A program made the position numbers and the translations under genes. Shown here piece by piece: positions 20,699-31,129 of a stretch of DNA of 64,000 nt. The notes below the pieces were generated by a model. It did not search any database and was not told the origin of the DNA. It was given only the letters and a program-made list of their open reading frames with translations. The stretch is from Vibrio cidicii (GTDB lineage Bacteria; Pseudomonadota; Gammaproteobacteria; Enterobacterales; Vibrionaceae). Location: assembly GCF_009763805.1 (NCBI RefSeq), contig NZ_CP046803.1, positions 1,054,001-1,118,000 of the forward strand. The letters run 5' to 3'. Position 1 is the first letter of the stretch. Every line of letters starts with the position of its first letter.

Positions 20699-23459
20699 AT
20701 GAGAAGTATGCTGTTTATACCCGTTATACCTGCACTTTTGCTGGCTGGATGCACGCTGACCGAGTCGTCACTGCCACTTCAGCCAGACAGCAACTGGCAG
20801 GTGGCCATACTACCGAATGGAATGAAATATCACCTTTATCCCACTGACGACTCGCAAGTATCACTGCGCTTGGTGATCAATAGTGGTTCTTTTCAAGAAA
20901 CGCCGCAGCAGCAAGGTTACGCGCATTTTATTGAACACATGGCGTTTAATGGCAGCCAACATTTTGCGGGTAATCAAGTGATTGAGCTGTTTGAGCAAGC
21001 TGGGGGTAGCTTTGGTGCCGATATCAACGCTTTTACCAGTTACCAGCAAACAACTTATAAATTGGATCTGGCAGACAATAAAAGGCTTAAAGACGCGTTA
21101 ACATGGATGCGTGACATTGGCGATGGCCTTGAGTTTGACCCCAATGAAGTTGAAAAAGAGAAAGGGGTGATTTTGGGCGAGTGGCGTCGCTCTCGCCCGG
21201 AAGATAAAGCGTTTTTTTATAATCTATACAATGCCATGATCGATGACACGGCCTACGAGCAGCATGATGTACTGGGCTCGGAAGCATCCATCCAAAATGC
21301 CAGTGCCATGGCGTTGCAAAACTACTATCAACGCTGGTATCAGCCGCAATATAGCGAACTGATTGTCACTGGCAATGTCGATGCTGCGCAGTTGAGCGAA
21401 GTGATTCAGCAGACTTTTTCGAGTTGGCAGCCAAGCAGCACTGAGCCTTTGCCAAAACAGCGTGATATCCCCTTAGTGGTTGAAGATCGGGTTCTACTGA
21501 GCAATACCTTAGAATCGCCAAGTGTCCATTACGTGATTGATCGTGGTGCCGCCAGCGTGCAGAGCCGCGCACAGCAGTGGCAAAACTGGAGTGATGAGAT
21601 TAGCGCCAAGCTCATTCAGCAGCGTTTGTATGCAACGCTGAATGACTCGGCAGAGCCTTTTTTAGACGTCTACGCCACTAATGAAATCATCAACTACAGC
21701 CGAGTCTCTTTTGCCGGGATATTTTTTGCGCCCGAACAGCGACATGAGATGAATCGGTTGTTCACCAGCACACTCGCATCACTGCGCGATCATGGTGTGA
21801 CCCAGCAAGAGCTGGATACGGTGCTGGCTGAATATCACGGCTGGCTAGACAATCTAGAGAGCGATTGGTCGAAGCACACGCCTGCTTACTTCGCCGATCA
21901 GCGCGTTTTTGCCCTCGAGCAAAATAGCATCAATCAATCCAAAGCGGACTATCAGCAGAGCTTAAGCCAGTTTGTTGCCAGCTACGACTTAAGCCAAACC
22001 AATCAGCAGCTACGCGATTTATTATCCTCGGATCCTGCGTTTATTATGGGGTTAGATAGAGGCGATAAGATTGCCCAGTGGGTCGGGGCAACCAACGCCG
22101 TTCGTACCGCTTACCAACAAGCGGGCATCAAGCCGCTCAATATGGAAGTAAAAAGCAATGGTTTGCTGCAACCTAAGCAGGATGGGCGCATTTTAAGCGT
22201 GGCTGATTATCCCGGCGGTTTTAAAGTTTTCCAATTATCGAATGGGGTGGAAGTCTGGTTCCAGCAAGACAAACAAGCAGGCGATCGCGCTTACGTCAAT
22301 TTTGCCAGTGCAGGTGGAAAAGCGGCGTTGGATCCCTCGCTGTTCGCTGCGTTTCGACGTGGGCACGGCCGCGGCGATACAAAGCGGTTTGGGACAATTT
22401 TCAGGCCCGGAGCTAGATCGCTTTTTGCGCAGCAAGGACGTTGCCCTCAATCCCTATCTGGGTTTGACACACCACGGCGTGGAAATAACCGCAGCGAAAA
22501 AGCACTTAGCGGTGGCGATGCAAGCGTTATACAACACCGCGACAGAAATTAAGGTGGAAGCTAAGCAGCTTGAAGCGGCGAAGAAAAGCTTTGTGCAAAA
22601 CCGAGAGTCGTTTATCAAGTCGCCTTTCGGTCGGTGGATGATGAGTATTGCTAGTAACTTCTACCAACCGCAAAGTCGTAACCAGTTATTGCTGCCGGAG
22701 GATATTAAGGAGGTTACGGCAGAACAGATCTATGCGCTGCATCGAGAGTTATTTCATAAGAATCACGGTTTTAAAATGGTCATTGTCGCTGATTTGACCA
22801 GTGAGCAATTAACGCCCTTGCTGCGTCAATATGTGGCGTCAATTGAACTGCAAGACGCCGACCCTGTCGACTTCAGCGCAAAATATCGACCAGACGCAAA
22901 AGTCTATCAATCTTTGAATGAAGGGGCAGAAGCATCATCCATGCACCTTGTACGGATGTGGAACCCACAAGGCGAGGCCAAGCAGGGCAGAGCGGTATTT
23001 GCTGAAGACATGCTCCAGCGCATCAGCACTAGTCGCGTGCTCAAACAACTGCGTGAGGAAGCGAGTTTAGATTACAGCCCAAATGTGACTTCAGTTGCAC
23101 TGGACAATGAAGCGGTCTCCGATTGGTATTTTGTATCGCAACTGAATCCGCAAGATGTGGAAAAAATGGAAGCCCAGTTAACCACCGTACTGTCGCAACT
23201 GGCGAATGACATTACGCAGCAAGACGTCGATACCGCTGCGCAGCAACTGAGTTTGGCGCTGAAAGATCTTGACAAGGACCCCAAGCAGCGCTGCTGGTTC
23301 TACACCCGCTATCTGATCAGCGGCTATGGAGTAGATGTGTTGCTTGATGTGGACAAAACCGCTCACAGCATCACTCTGCAAGAGATTCGCCGATTGGCTA
23401 AGCACGCCTTTGGCCCAGAGGCCAAACGCTTTACCAGTGTACTCAATCCTAAATCCTAA
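20699..23459 (+). pseudogene. M16-family zinc metallopeptidase lipoprotein (PqqL-like), frameshifted
   Basis: A large insulinase-family peptidase, about 919 residues after repair. The N-terminus is a lipoprotein signal with lipobox L-A-G-C (Cys18), so it is anchored in the periplasm. The inverted zinc motif HFIEH is at 76-80, and the usual downstream glutamate region is present. The second M16 half starts after the break. The frame is lost at GTTTC, 22351-22355: removing one T turns the junction into A-A-F-D-V-G-T-A and joins the two frames. The break is probably a sequence error. Confidence 0.87.
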
Positions 23460-23906
23460 TCTTCGTCTATCTATGTTCAGGCAACGGAGGCGGTTGCCTG
23501 AACGTTTCTCAATGTTCCGAGAAAAATCGTCTCTGACCTGCTTGTGTGTTTCGTAGAGTTTGCTAATACTCTTTAGTGTATTCGTAATATTATCAGTAAT
23601 TTAATATGCATCTTGTTGCTTTTTTTGGTGTGGTGTGTGCTAGTCAATTGACTGGTTTTACCAATAAACGCAAGTGCAGTCACAGAAAAAAAGCCGTGCT
23701 TCAGAGTTCGCCCATATTAAAACCGTGGCACTAGTGAGAAAATACACTGGCTTAGGTGAGGGAGAGTGATTGCTGCCACTCCCGTGCAATGTATGAGCCA
23801 CAACGGCGAGTGTGCTGTGCCCTGACGTGATGAGAATAATAGTTAAAAAGAAACGCCATTTCGCCCTTCAGCTTTGCAGGGTGAGCAGAGACCAGGAAAG
23901 CCAGTC
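23460..23906. other. 447-base intergenic region
   Basis: It begins with a perfect hairpin (23475-23504). The rest is promoter-like AT-rich sequence ahead of the chemoreceptor gene. I see no open frame with a ribosome site and no clear sigma-28 or sigma-54 promoter. Confidence 0.5.
23475..23504 (+). terminator. Hairpin after the M16 peptidase gene
   Basis: An 11-bp perfect stem (GTTCAGGCAAC with GTTGCCTGAAC) and 8-base loop start 15 bases after the stop codon. The tail is GTTTCTC, so it is a plausible but not ideal intrinsic terminator. Confidence 0.6.
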
Positions 23907-24998
23907 ATGTTTAATCAAAAACTCAAATTAGAAATACGCCAATTACAGAGTGAATTGGATGCTGCCAAACAACAACATGCCACCGAAATCGCCGAGTTTT
24001 CTGCCTTAATTGAGCAAAAAGAGCGAGAAATACAAGAATTGAAAGAATCGCGTTTTATTGAGTCGGCCCTTGTGCGAAGCCAACTACAAGGCGGCACTAT
24101 GCTTGAAGCGATTCGCACCGGGCTTGCCTCTAGCGCCGAAGAGCTGATTCGTGAGCGCGAGTCGCTGGTCGAACTGGACGAGATGTTCGAACAGACGCAC
24201 GCTGCGCTGGCAAGGTTGGAAAGTCGTGCTAAACGCATCAATGAGCAGGCCAACAGCAATATGCAAGGGGCTCAAGTGTTGGAAAATACTGCTTCCTCCA
24301 TCGGCCAACTTATCCACGCGATTCAAGAGATCTCAGCGCAAACCAACTTGTTGGCGCTCAATGCTGCGATTGAAGCGGCGCGTGCTGGTGAAGCTGGGCG
24401 TGGTTTTGCCGTGGTGGCGGACGAAGTGCGCGCTTTGGCGGGCAAGGCGCACACGGCCAGTGAGCAAATCGAAGAGCTGGTCAACAAAGTGATTGTGCAA
24501 ACCTCAGACATCAAACAGTCGATCGGTAAAAACCAGACTTACTCGTTAGAAGTCGCCAGCTCGTCAGAACAAATCGGCGCTGTGGTCAGCGATGTGGTGG
24601 TTAAATCCCGCCAGATGCAGGAGGTGATCCGCGTAGCGACAACCCGAGCCTTCCTTGACACGGTGAAGCTAGACCATGCAGTGTGGAAAAACAACGTCTA
24701 CGACAGCATTAACCGCCGCAAATTCGACACTGTGGTGAACAGTCACAGCGAATGCCGTTTGGGGCGCTGGTACTTTGAAGGACAAGGCGCCAAGCAATAC
24801 AGCCACCTCGCCAGCTATGGCAGCTTGAAAACGCCACATCAGCGTGTACACGACGCTGGCCGCGCCGCGTTGGATGCGGGCGGCAAGCGTGATATGAACC
24901 GTTTAGTCAGCCAACTAGAATCAATGGAATCGTCCAGTGAACAAGTGGTCACTATGATTGATCGCCTACTCAACGAAGTGATCCACGATAAGCGCTAA
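23907..24998 (+). CDS. Soluble methyl-accepting chemotaxis protein with CZB zinc-binding domain
   Basis: A 363-residue chemoreceptor with no transmembrane helix, so cytoplasmic. An N-terminal coiled coil (about 1-60) leads into the signalling domain with the conserved hairpin tip [21 protein letters not shown]-terminal CZB domain follows, with its zinc-site pattern [13 protein letters not shown] and P-H-Q-R-V-H. CZB domains sense zinc or hypochlorite through the Cys/His site. The ATG at 23907 has AGGAAAG upstream; an earlier in-frame start lacks one. Confidence 0.9.
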   Translation: MFNQKLKLEIRQLQSELDAAKQQHATEIAEFSALIEQKEREIQELKESRFIESALVRSQLQGGTMLEAIRTGLASSAEELIRERESLVELDEMFEQTHAALARLESRAKRINEQANSNMQGAQVLENTASSIGQLIHAIQEISAQTNLLALNAAIEAARAGEAGRGFAVVADEVRALAGKAHTASEQIEELVNKVIVQTSDIKQSIGKNQTYSLEVASSSEQIGAVVSDVVVKSRQMQEVIRVATTRAFLDTVKLDHAVWKNNVYDSINRRKFDTVVNSHSECRLGRWYFEGQGAKQYSHLASYGSLKTPHQRVHDAGRAALDAGGKRDMNRLVSQLESMESSSEQVVTMIDRLLNEVIHDKR

Positions 24999-25217
24999 AG
25001 GATAAAACTCGCCACGGCGTTGTGGGTCGTGGCGACATCCCTTTGAAAGCACTCTATTATTCTCATGTCCTTGCTTGCACATTGACTGATAATAGAGTGA
25101 TAAATTCTAAAAACGAGGTAAATATCGCAAAATAAACTATAGTGAAACTCACTAATATTGATTATATTGATATTCGTATGACAAATTTGAAACAATCCGA
25201 TTTCAAATGGTGGTGAT
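24999..25217. promoter_or_regulatory. tna promoter region
   Basis: Between the chemoreceptor and tnaC. A palindrome TAGTGA-AAC-TCACTA lies at 25140-25154; its 3-base spacing is wrong for CRP. An inverted repeat, ATTTGAAA (25185-25192) with TTTCAAAT (25201-25208), lies just before the tnaC start and could form a hairpin in the leader RNA. The transcription start cannot be fixed by eye. Confidence 0.4.
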
Positions 25218-25289
25218 ATGGATATGCACAACTACTCAAGTTATTGGTTTACTAAAGATTACAAAATCGCTTTCTTCTTTCCTGCATAG
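25218..25289 (+). CDS. tnaC: TnaC tryptophanase leader peptide
   Basis: A 23-residue open frame starting at the ATG at 25218, with the sequence W-F-T-K-D-Y-K-I-A-F-F-F-P-A at its end. The spacing Trp10, Asp14, Pro22 reproduces the functional residues Trp12, Asp16 and Pro24 of E. coli TnaC, which make the ribosome stall when tryptophan is high and so block Rho at the tna operon. Here one extra alanine follows the critical proline before the stop codon TAG. A boxA-like CGCTTTCTT overlaps the 3' end. It lies 211 bases upstream of tnaA. Confidence 0.88.
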   Translation: MDMHNYSSYWFTKDYKIAFFFPA

Positions 25290-25500
25290 TCTCTTCTATT
25301 GGTGGGTCTTCCACTATCTGTCTGATTTTAAATTAATAATAAACCGTTAATTAATCAGAATCCCACAATCTGCTTACTCATTCACATGCGAACGGTTATT
25401 TCCGTAGCGTGCGAAAAAGTACGCTTTAAATATATTTATCCTGAATATTCTGAGTCTCTATTCGGGCGGGATCTGATTACCTGCAAGAAAGGTAATAATA
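25290..25500 (+). promoter_or_regulatory. Rho-dependent attenuation region between tnaC and tnaA
   Basis: This 211-base spacer follows the TnaC stop codon and begins C/T-rich with little structure, which suits a Rho loading site. In E. coli the same spacer terminates transcription unless TnaC stalls the ribosome. Its role here is inferred from that precedent and from the conserved TnaC residues. Confidence 0.6.
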
Positions 25501-26919
25501 ATGAACAATTTCAAACATCTTCCAGAACCATTTCGTATTCGCGTTATTGAGCCAGTAAAACGCACCACAGAAGAATATCGCCAACAGGCGATTATCAATG
25601 CCGGTATGAATCCGTTTTTACTCGACAGCGAAGATGTGTTTATCGACCTGTTGACCGACAGTGGTACTGGCGCAGTAACGCAAGACATGCAAGCGGCGAT
25701 GCTGCGTGGTGATGAAGCGTACAGCGGTAGCCGCAGTTACTACGCCTTAAAAAATGCAGTACAAGATATTTTTGGCTATCAATACACCATCCCAACGCAC
25801 CAAGGCCGGGGCGCTGAGCAAATTTATATTCCGGTGCTGATTAAAAAACGCGAACAGGAGAAAGGGTTAGATCGCAGTAAAATGGTGGCGCTATCAAACT
25901 ATTTTTTCGACACCACGCAAGGGCATACGCAAATCAACTGCTGTGTGGCGAAAAACGTCTACACCGAAGAGGCGTTTGACACTTCGGTGACCGCCGATTT
26001 TAAGGGCAACTTTGATTTAGAAAAGCTTGAGCACGCCATCCTTGAAGCCGGGCCTGCCAATGTTCCTTATATTGTCAGCACCATCACTTGCAACTCTGCG
26101 GGCGGCCAGCCTGTGTCGATCGCCAACTTGAAAGCGGTGTATGAAATCGCGCAGCGCTACGACATACCGGTGATTATGGACTCAGCGCGTTTTGCGGAAA
26201 ACGCCTATTTTATTCAGCAGCGCGAGCCGGATTATCAGGAAAAAAACATTGCCGAAATCACCTTAGAAGCTTACCGCTACGCCGATGGATTGGCAATGTC
26301 GGCGAAAAAAGATGCCATGGTACAGATGGGTGGTTTGCTCTGTTTTAAAGACGAGCGCATGCTGGATGTGTACAACGAATGCCGCACCTTGTGTGTGGTG
26401 CAAGAGGGTTTTCCAACCTATGGCGGTTTGGAAGGCGGCGCGATGGAACGTTTAGCGGTTGGCCTGTATGACTGTATGCGCCAAGAGTGGCTCGCCTATC
26501 GCATCAGCCAAGTGCAATATTTAGTTGATGGGTTAGAAGCGCTGGGTATCGTTTGCCAACAAGCAGGCGGTCATGCGGCGTTTGTTGATGCTGGAAAATT
26601 ACTACCCCACATTCCGGCGGAGCAGTTCCCGGCGCATGCATTGGCGTGTGAGCTCTATAAAGTGGCAGGGATTCGCGCGGTGGAAATTGGCTCTTTGCTG
26701 CTCGGGCGTGACCCGGCAACAGGCAAGCAGCTTACCTCCCCGGCGGAGCTGCTGCGCCTTACCATTCCCCGCGCAACCTACACGCAAACGCACATGGATT
26801 TTATTATCGAAGCGTTTGAAAAGGTCAAAGCCAATGCGGCAAACGTCAAAGGGCTGGAATTTACTTACGAGCCGCCCGTACTGCGACATTTCACTGCGCG
26901 CTTTAAAGAGGTGAAATAA
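25501..26919 (+). CDS. tnaA: Tryptophanase
   Basis: A 472-residue pyridoxal-phosphate enzyme that splits tryptophan into indole, pyruvate and ammonia. The PLP lysine is Lys270 in S-A-K-K-D, the same position as in E. coli TnaA, and the start [15 protein letters not shown] matches the family. The ribosome site AAGGTAA precedes the ATG. It is controlled by the tnaC leader. No tryptophan permease gene (tnaB) follows; a terminator comes directly after, so uptake must be encoded elsewhere. Confidence 0.97.
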   Translation: MNNFKHLPEPFRIRVIEPVKRTTEEYRQQAIINAGMNPFLLDSEDVFIDLLTDSGTGAVTQDMQAAMLRGDEAYSGSRSYYALKNAVQDIFGYQYTIPTHQGRGAEQIYIPVLIKKREQEKGLDRSKMVALSNYFFDTTQGHTQINCCVAKNVYTEEAFDTSVTADFKGNFDLEKLEHAILEAGPANVPYIVSTITCNSAGGQPVSIANLKAVYEIAQRYDIPVIMDSARFAENAYFIQQREPDYQEKNIAEITLEAYRYADGLAMSAKKDAMVQMGGLLCFKDERMLDVYNECRTLCVVQEGFPTYGGLEGGAMERLAVGLYDCMRQEWLAYRISQVQYLVDGLEALGIVCQQAGGHAAFVDAGKLLPHIPAEQFPAHALACELYKVAGIRAVEIGSLLLGRDPATGKQLTSPAELLRLTIPRATYTQTHMDFIIEAFEKVKANAANVKGLEFTYEPPVLRHFTARFKEVK

Positions 26920-26945
26920 AGCCTTAACGTTGAGAAAAGATAAGC

Positions 26946-26982
26946 AACAGCAACCGGGCACGATCGCCCGGTTGCTGTTTTT
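26946..26982 (+). terminator. Rho-independent terminator of tnaA
   Basis: A 14-bp stem (AACAGCAACCGGGC with GCCCGGTTGCTGTT) and 6-base loop run into a T tract. It starts 27 bases after the tnaA stop. Confidence 0.9.
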
Positions 26983-27007
26983 GCTAACTCACGGATGAGA
27001 GCGCGGC

Positions 27008-28309
27008 TTAGCGAGACATGCTCTGATTGGCGGCGATCTGCTCGCCCATAGCGATTAAGCGATCGAGAATGCGCTCACCGTCGGCACGTAAGCCGTTGTG
27101 TTCATACTCGTTGGTGATCCACGCTTTGGCGTTGGGCATCAGCGCTAAAGTTTCTCGGCTGAAATCCAGCTCCACAAACATGTCCTCGGCGTACACCGCG
27201 CAGCTTACCGGTACGCTGTTACGCTTGAGCTGTTCGGCATCATACAAGTTATCCCAGTCAGCTTTTTGTGCGAGGATCTCGGCCGCTTGCTTAAGTGGTT
27301 TAAGATTGGTGTATTGATCAAACATCCAAGGAAAGACCATTTCCCCTGTGAAGTAAAATGCTTGACCCGGCTGATAGTCGAACACTTGCTGCGCTTGGCG
27401 CACGCGGTGCGCGCTCCAGTTTGACGCAAAACCCTGACAGTAAATCGACTCATGCAAAATGGCGTAGATTGGGTTGGTGTGAAACGACTGTTGCTCCAGC
27501 ATCTGCTGCAAAAACTCATAGCGTAGCGCCGCTTTGCCGTTCAGGTTGATAAAGGCATTTTCCAGCAAATAATAGGTCGCAAGGAAGGTGTCACTCATGC
27601 CAAAGTGAATACCTGTTTGTTGGAACTGCTCGACGGTAAAACGCTGGCCGTTGGGTAAATATTCATCATGTGCCAGCAGATGGTCGGCGATCTGCTGGCA
27701 GAGAGTTTGCGCTTGCGGAAATTGTTCGAAGAAGGCGCGGTTTTTGTCCATGGTGCGCTTAAACGTCGCCTGATAGACATCATCGGGGTGGCGCGAAATT
27801 GATGGCACTCCACCGGTGATGTAGCTGCGCAGTAGACTTTCTGGGAACAGCGATAGGTACGTGAGGGAACAAAAACCACCGAAACTTTGCCCTAAAATGG
27901 CCCACTTTTCGATGCCTAACTCACGGCGAATAAACTCGGCATCGCGCACTATGTTATCGGCGCGAAAATGTTGCAGATAATCGGCCTGCTGCTGCGCGCT
28001 GAGCTCGGCTAAGGTCTGATGGCTGATCACGCTGCTGTTGCCCGTGCCACGTTGGTCCAAAAGCAGTACGCGATACTGTTGCAATGCACGCTTGAGCCAG
28101 CCGTTGTTGCCTGTGGGTCTGCCCGCAGGAAAGCCCGGTCCACCTTGAAAGTAAACGAGCCAAGGCTTTTCTTCATCACCAGTGCGGCGCACGGCGCGGG
28201 CAAAAATCTCAATCTCGCCTTTGCTTTGGTCTGCATAATCCAACGGTACGTTAAAATAGTGCGGGGTGAACGTCAGTCCTTCGTGGTGAAACGTCAGTGC
28301 GTGATGCAT
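27008..28309 (-). CDS. Alpha/beta-hydrolase, S33 prolyl aminopeptidase family
   Basis: A 433-residue alpha/beta-hydrolase. It shows the oxyanion-hole segment F-Q-G-G-P-G, then D-Q-R-G-T-G-N-S and the nucleophile elbow G-Q-S-F-G-G, which together are diagnostic for proline iminopeptidases of the S33 family. These release N-terminal proline or other residues from short peptides in the cytoplasm. There is no signal peptide. It is divergent from nfsB. The substrate is not certain, because this family also includes esterases. Confidence 0.85.
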   Translation of the reverse strand: MHHALTFHHEGLTFTPHYFNVPLDYADQSKGEIEIFARAVRRTGDEEKPWLVYFQGGPGFPAGRPTGNNGWLKRALQQYRVLLLDQRGTGNSSVISHQTLAELSAQQQADYLQHFRADNIVRDAEFIRRELGIEKWAILGQSFGGFCSLTYLSLFPESLLRSYITGGVPSISRHPDDVYQATFKRTMDKNRAFFEQFPQAQTLCQQIADHLLAHDEYLPNGQRFTVEQFQQTGIHFGMSDTFLATYYLLENAFINLNGKAALRYEFLQQMLEQQSFHTNPIYAILHESIYCQGFASNWSAHRVRQAQQVFDYQPGQAFYFTGEMVFPWMFDQYTNLKPLKQAAEILAQKADWDNLYDAEQLKRNSVPVSCAVYAEDMFVELDFSRETLALMPNAKAWITNEYEHNGLRADGERILDRLIAMGEQIAANQSMSR

Positions 28310-28518
28310 TTTCTTTCCTTGTTTGGGGTTAGCGGACGTAGTTTAACGGGTCTTGCCGCGTTTGTCTTAAATCCGACGGATGTAGAATAGTGGCGAGGCT
28401 ATTTTCAAAAAAAATTTGAAAAAGAAGTTAATCACTGGCGGTTTTTCAAAAGGGTTCAATTGGTTAGATTAGCCACACAAACGACATGAAGGATCACGGT
28501 CCACTAATTGGAGAAAAT

Positions 28519-29172
28519 ATGAGTATTGTTCACGCCGCCAAATCCCGTTATTCCACCAAAGCATTTGATGCCAGCCGAAAAATTGCGCCAGAGAAAGTTG
28601 AAGAGATCAAAGAGCTACTGCGTATGAGTGCTTCGAGCGTTAACTCTCAGCCTTGGCACTTTATCGTTGCTAGCAGCGACGAGGGCAAAGCGCGCATTGC
28701 CAAAGCGACTCAAGGCGGTTTTGCTTTTAACGAGCGCAAGGTGTTGGATGCATCACACGTTGTGGTGTTTTGTGCCAAAACCAGCATTGATGAAAACTAC
28801 CTACTGGATCTCCTTGAAAACGAAGACAAAGATGGACGTTTTGCCGATGAAGCGAGCAAAACTGGCATGCACAATGGTCGCTCCTTCTTTGTCAATTTGC
28901 ACCGTTTTGATCTCAAAGATGCGCATCACTGGATGGAGAAACAAGTCTATTTGAACGTAGGGACCTTGCTTTTGGGCGCTTCTGCGATGGAAATTGACGC
29001 GGTGCCGATTGAAGGCTTCGATGCCAAAGTGCTCGATGAAGAGTTTGGTCTGCGTGATAAAGGGCTGACCAGTTTAGTGATTGTGCCGCTGGGCTATCAC
29101 AGTGAAGCCGATTTTAATGCCAAACTACCGAAATCGCGCTGGCCAGCCGAAACGGTTTTTACCGAGATCTAA
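28519..29172 (+). CDS. nfsB: Oxygen-insensitive NAD(P)H nitroreductase, NfsB type
   Basis: A 217-residue flavoprotein, the same length as E. coli NfsB and very similar ([31 protein letters not shown]). It binds FMN as a dimer and reduces nitroaromatics, quinones and related dyes with NAD(P)H. The ATG at 28519 has GGAGAA upstream, better than the in-frame start 33 bases earlier. It forms a two-gene unit with the monooxygenase that starts 3 bases after its stop. Confidence 0.93.
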   Translation: MSIVHAAKSRYSTKAFDASRKIAPEKVEEIKELLRMSASSVNSQPWHFIVASSDEGKARIAKATQGGFAFNERKVLDASHVVVFCAKTSIDENYLLDLLENEDKDGRFADEASKTGMHNGRSFFVNLHRFDLKDAHHWMEKQVYLNVGTLLLGASAMEIDAVPIEGFDAKVLDEEFGLRDKGLTSLVIVPLGYHSEADFNAKLPKSRWPAETVFTEI

Positions 29173-29175
29173 ATC

Positions 29176-29466
29176 ATGATTCATCTATTAGTGGAAATTA
29201 AAGCGCACGCTGAGCACATCGAACAAGTTCGCGGTTTACTCACAGCGCTGCTTGAACCGACTCGTCAGGAAGAGGGCTGTTGCCAGTATGAGCTTTTTGC
29301 CGACAGCCAAATCGAAGGCCTTTTTTTGATGCAAGAGATCTGGTGTTCGCAGCAAAGTCTTGATACACACGTCGCCAGCGACCACTTTCAAGCCTTCAAG
29401 CAACAAGTGGACAGTGCCGATATTTTAGAATACCTGCACCTTCGTTCGCTCTCATTCGTGGCTTAG
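29176..29466 (+). CDS. Antibiotic biosynthesis monooxygenase (ABM/YgiN-like) domain protein
   Basis: A 96-residue ferredoxin-like alpha+beta barrel protein of the ABM family, recognised by the opening V-E-I-K-A-H-A-E-H-I-E-Q-V-R, then T-R-Q-E-E-G-C-C-Q-Y-E and the final S-D-H-F-Q-A-F. YgiN of E. coli is a quinol monooxygenase and sits beside a quinone reductase; pairing here with a nitro/quinone reductase suggests a similar quinone-handling unit. Its last 15 bases overlap the convergent LysR gene. Confidence 0.82.
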   Translation: MIHLLVEIKAHAEHIEQVRGLLTALLEPTRQEEGCCQYELFADSQIEGLFLMQEIWCSQQSLDTHVASDHFQAFKQQVDSADILEYLHLRSLSFVA

Positions 29467-30411
29467 TTCTGCGTGGCTTAGCTGACAATGTTGCTCAATT
29501 GCTGCCAGTACCGCTTGACGTTGCTGGCAGCATTTCTCTTGCACAAATTCTTGGAAAGTACGGATAAGTGGCGTGATTGCGCGCCGATCGGTACACATCA
29601 TGTAAATCGGTACCACGCCGCCATCCCACTCAGGCAACACGCGCACCAATCGGCCGCTTAGAATATCTTGGCTAATATCCATCAGCGATTTATACGCGAC
29701 ACCTTTACCTTTTAACGCTTGGCGATGCGCCACTTCGCCGTCATTGGTGGTTGGATTACCGCTGACGAGCACGCTTTCCGTTTCTCCTTGACGATGCAAC
29801 TGCCATTTGTTGTGCAGCGAGCCAGAGAGCATGTAGCACAAGCAGTTATGCTGAAGCAGGTCGCTAGGCTCGCGAAGCGGCGCATGAGAGCCAAGGTACT
29901 CCGGTGACGCGCACAAAATGCGCTCATTGGACTTGCACAGAGGAATAGCAATTAAGCTCGAATCGGCTGGTTCGCCGTAGCGAATAGCGACATCGACGGG
30001 CTGGCTATACATGTCGGTAAGGCTGTCTGACAGGTCGAGTTTGACCATCACGCGCGGGTGCAGTTCGATAAACTCATCAATCCACTCCAAGAGCATGTTG
30101 CGGCCAAAATCGGAAGGGGCGCTGACATAAAGCTGCCCGGCCAATTCGCCCCGAGCGCAGTTGATCTCATTGAGACCCTCTTCAATCAAGTTGAGCGCTG
30201 CACTGGTTTTTTGCAGGAAAAGCGTGCCATCCCCCGTGAGGCGTAAGCTGCGCGTCGAGCGAACAAACAGCGGGAAATGGATCTGCTCTTCAAGGCGTTT
30301 AATTGCAGCGCTGACGGCGGCAGGAGTGAGATCGAGGCTGTTGGCTGCTTTTGAAAAACTGCCCTGACGAGCGGTTTCCACGAAAATGTTCAGATCGTTC
30401 AGTGCTTTCAT
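29452..30411 (-). CDS. LysR-family transcriptional regulator
   Basis: A 319-residue LysR regulator. The N-terminal helix-turn-helix (S-F-S-K-A-A-N-S-L-D-L-T-P-A-A-V-S-A-A-I) and the effector-binding domain of the subfamily close to DmlR/AaeR are clear. It is convergent with the nfsB-monooxygenase pair and may control it, but no binding site was found. The start at 30411 is near the inner edge of the intergenic space. Confidence 0.87.
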   Translation of the reverse strand: MKALNDLNIFVETARQGSFSKAANSLDLTPAAVSAAIKRLEEQIHFPLFVRSTRSLRLTGDGTLFLQKTSAALNLIEEGLNEINCARGELAGQLYVSAPSDFGRNMLLEWIDEFIELHPRVMVKLDLSDSLTDMYSQPVDVAIRYGEPADSSLIAIPLCKSNERILCASPEYLGSHAPLREPSDLLQHNCLCYMLSGSLHNKWQLHRQGETESVLVSGNPTTNDGEVAHRQALKGKGVAYKSLMDISQDILSGRLVRVLPEWDGGVVPIYMMCTDRRAITPLIRTFQEFVQEKCCQQRQAVLAAIEQHCQLSHAELSHE

Positions 30412-30461
30412 CGGAGGTGTCGTGAGAGATAATTTTGCCCGACTATAGCCGATTTATCAGC

Positions 30462-30489
30462 AAAAAGCCTCAGTCATAGAGCTGAGGCT
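30462..30489 (-). terminator. Rho-independent terminator of the thioesterase gene
   Basis: An 8-bp stem (AGCCTCAG with CTGAGGCT) and 8-base loop are followed by TTTTG on the minus strand, just after the stop of the gene at 30500. Confidence 0.75.
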
Positions 30490-30499
30490 GGTACGAACG

Positions 30500-30934
30500 T
30501 TAGCCAAGCGTGGGCTGCAAGGTGAGCATCGCATCTCTTAAGCGCTCTGATAGTGGCGCTTTACACTGATTTTTAAAATCGAACATCACCACAGTCGCAC
30601 TGCCTATGGTGGTGACCTTGCCCATTTTTTTACTCACGACCTGATATTCCATGGTAAAGCGATCTTCACCCACCTGCGTCACTTTGGAGCCGATGAGCAA
30701 GGTGTCTGGGTAGGTCACTGGAATGCGATAACGGCATTGCGTGTCACTTAATACGGGGCCAATTTGTGTCTTTTTCAGTTCATCCATCAAGTTGATTTGC
30801 GCAAAATACTCCAAACGCGCGGTTTCAAAGTAGCGGAAGTAGACAACATTGTTGACGTGCTGTAGCGCGTCCATTTCTCCCCACGCGACCTTAATTTCGG
30901 TGATGACCGGAAATTCTTCTAATAGCGAATGCAT
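30500..30934 (-). CDS. Acyl-CoA thioesterase, hotdog fold (4HBT/YbgC-like)
   Basis: A 144-residue single hotdog-domain protein. The motif W-G-E-M-D-A-L-Q-H-V-N-N-V-V-Y-F-R-Y-F-E contains the catalytic Asp and the H-V-N-N-x-x-Y signature of 4-hydroxybenzoyl-CoA thioesterase-type enzymes. It probably hydrolyses short or medium acyl-CoA. It is a monocistronic unit with its own terminator, divergent from fpr. Confidence 0.88.
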   Translation of the reverse strand: MHSLLEEFPVITEIKVAWGEMDALQHVNNVVYFRYFETARLEYFAQINLMDELKKTQIGPVLSDTQCRYRIPVTYPDTLLIGSKVTQVGEDRFTMEYQVVSKKMGKVTTIGSATVVMFDFKNQCKAPLSERLRDAMLTLQPTLG

Positions 30935-31129
30935 TGGCGCTCCTTTTCGTGATTCGTCTTACTATTTCGAGTTTTTATTCTAAAGTGTACGCGACAATTA
31001 TGTAATGATTAGATTAACAAAATGTAAAAATAAAGGGTATTTTGTGTTGAAATTGGTAAGGTATAAGCTTTACTAAGACGCGAGAGCAACGTACCTTTTG
31101 CTTAAATGTGTGCGCAAGGAGAAGTAGCG

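Noticed and set aside
25140..25154. CRP site in the tna promoter
   Set aside because: TAGTGA-AAC-TCACTA is palindromic, but the spacing between the arms is 3, not the 6 bases CRP needs.
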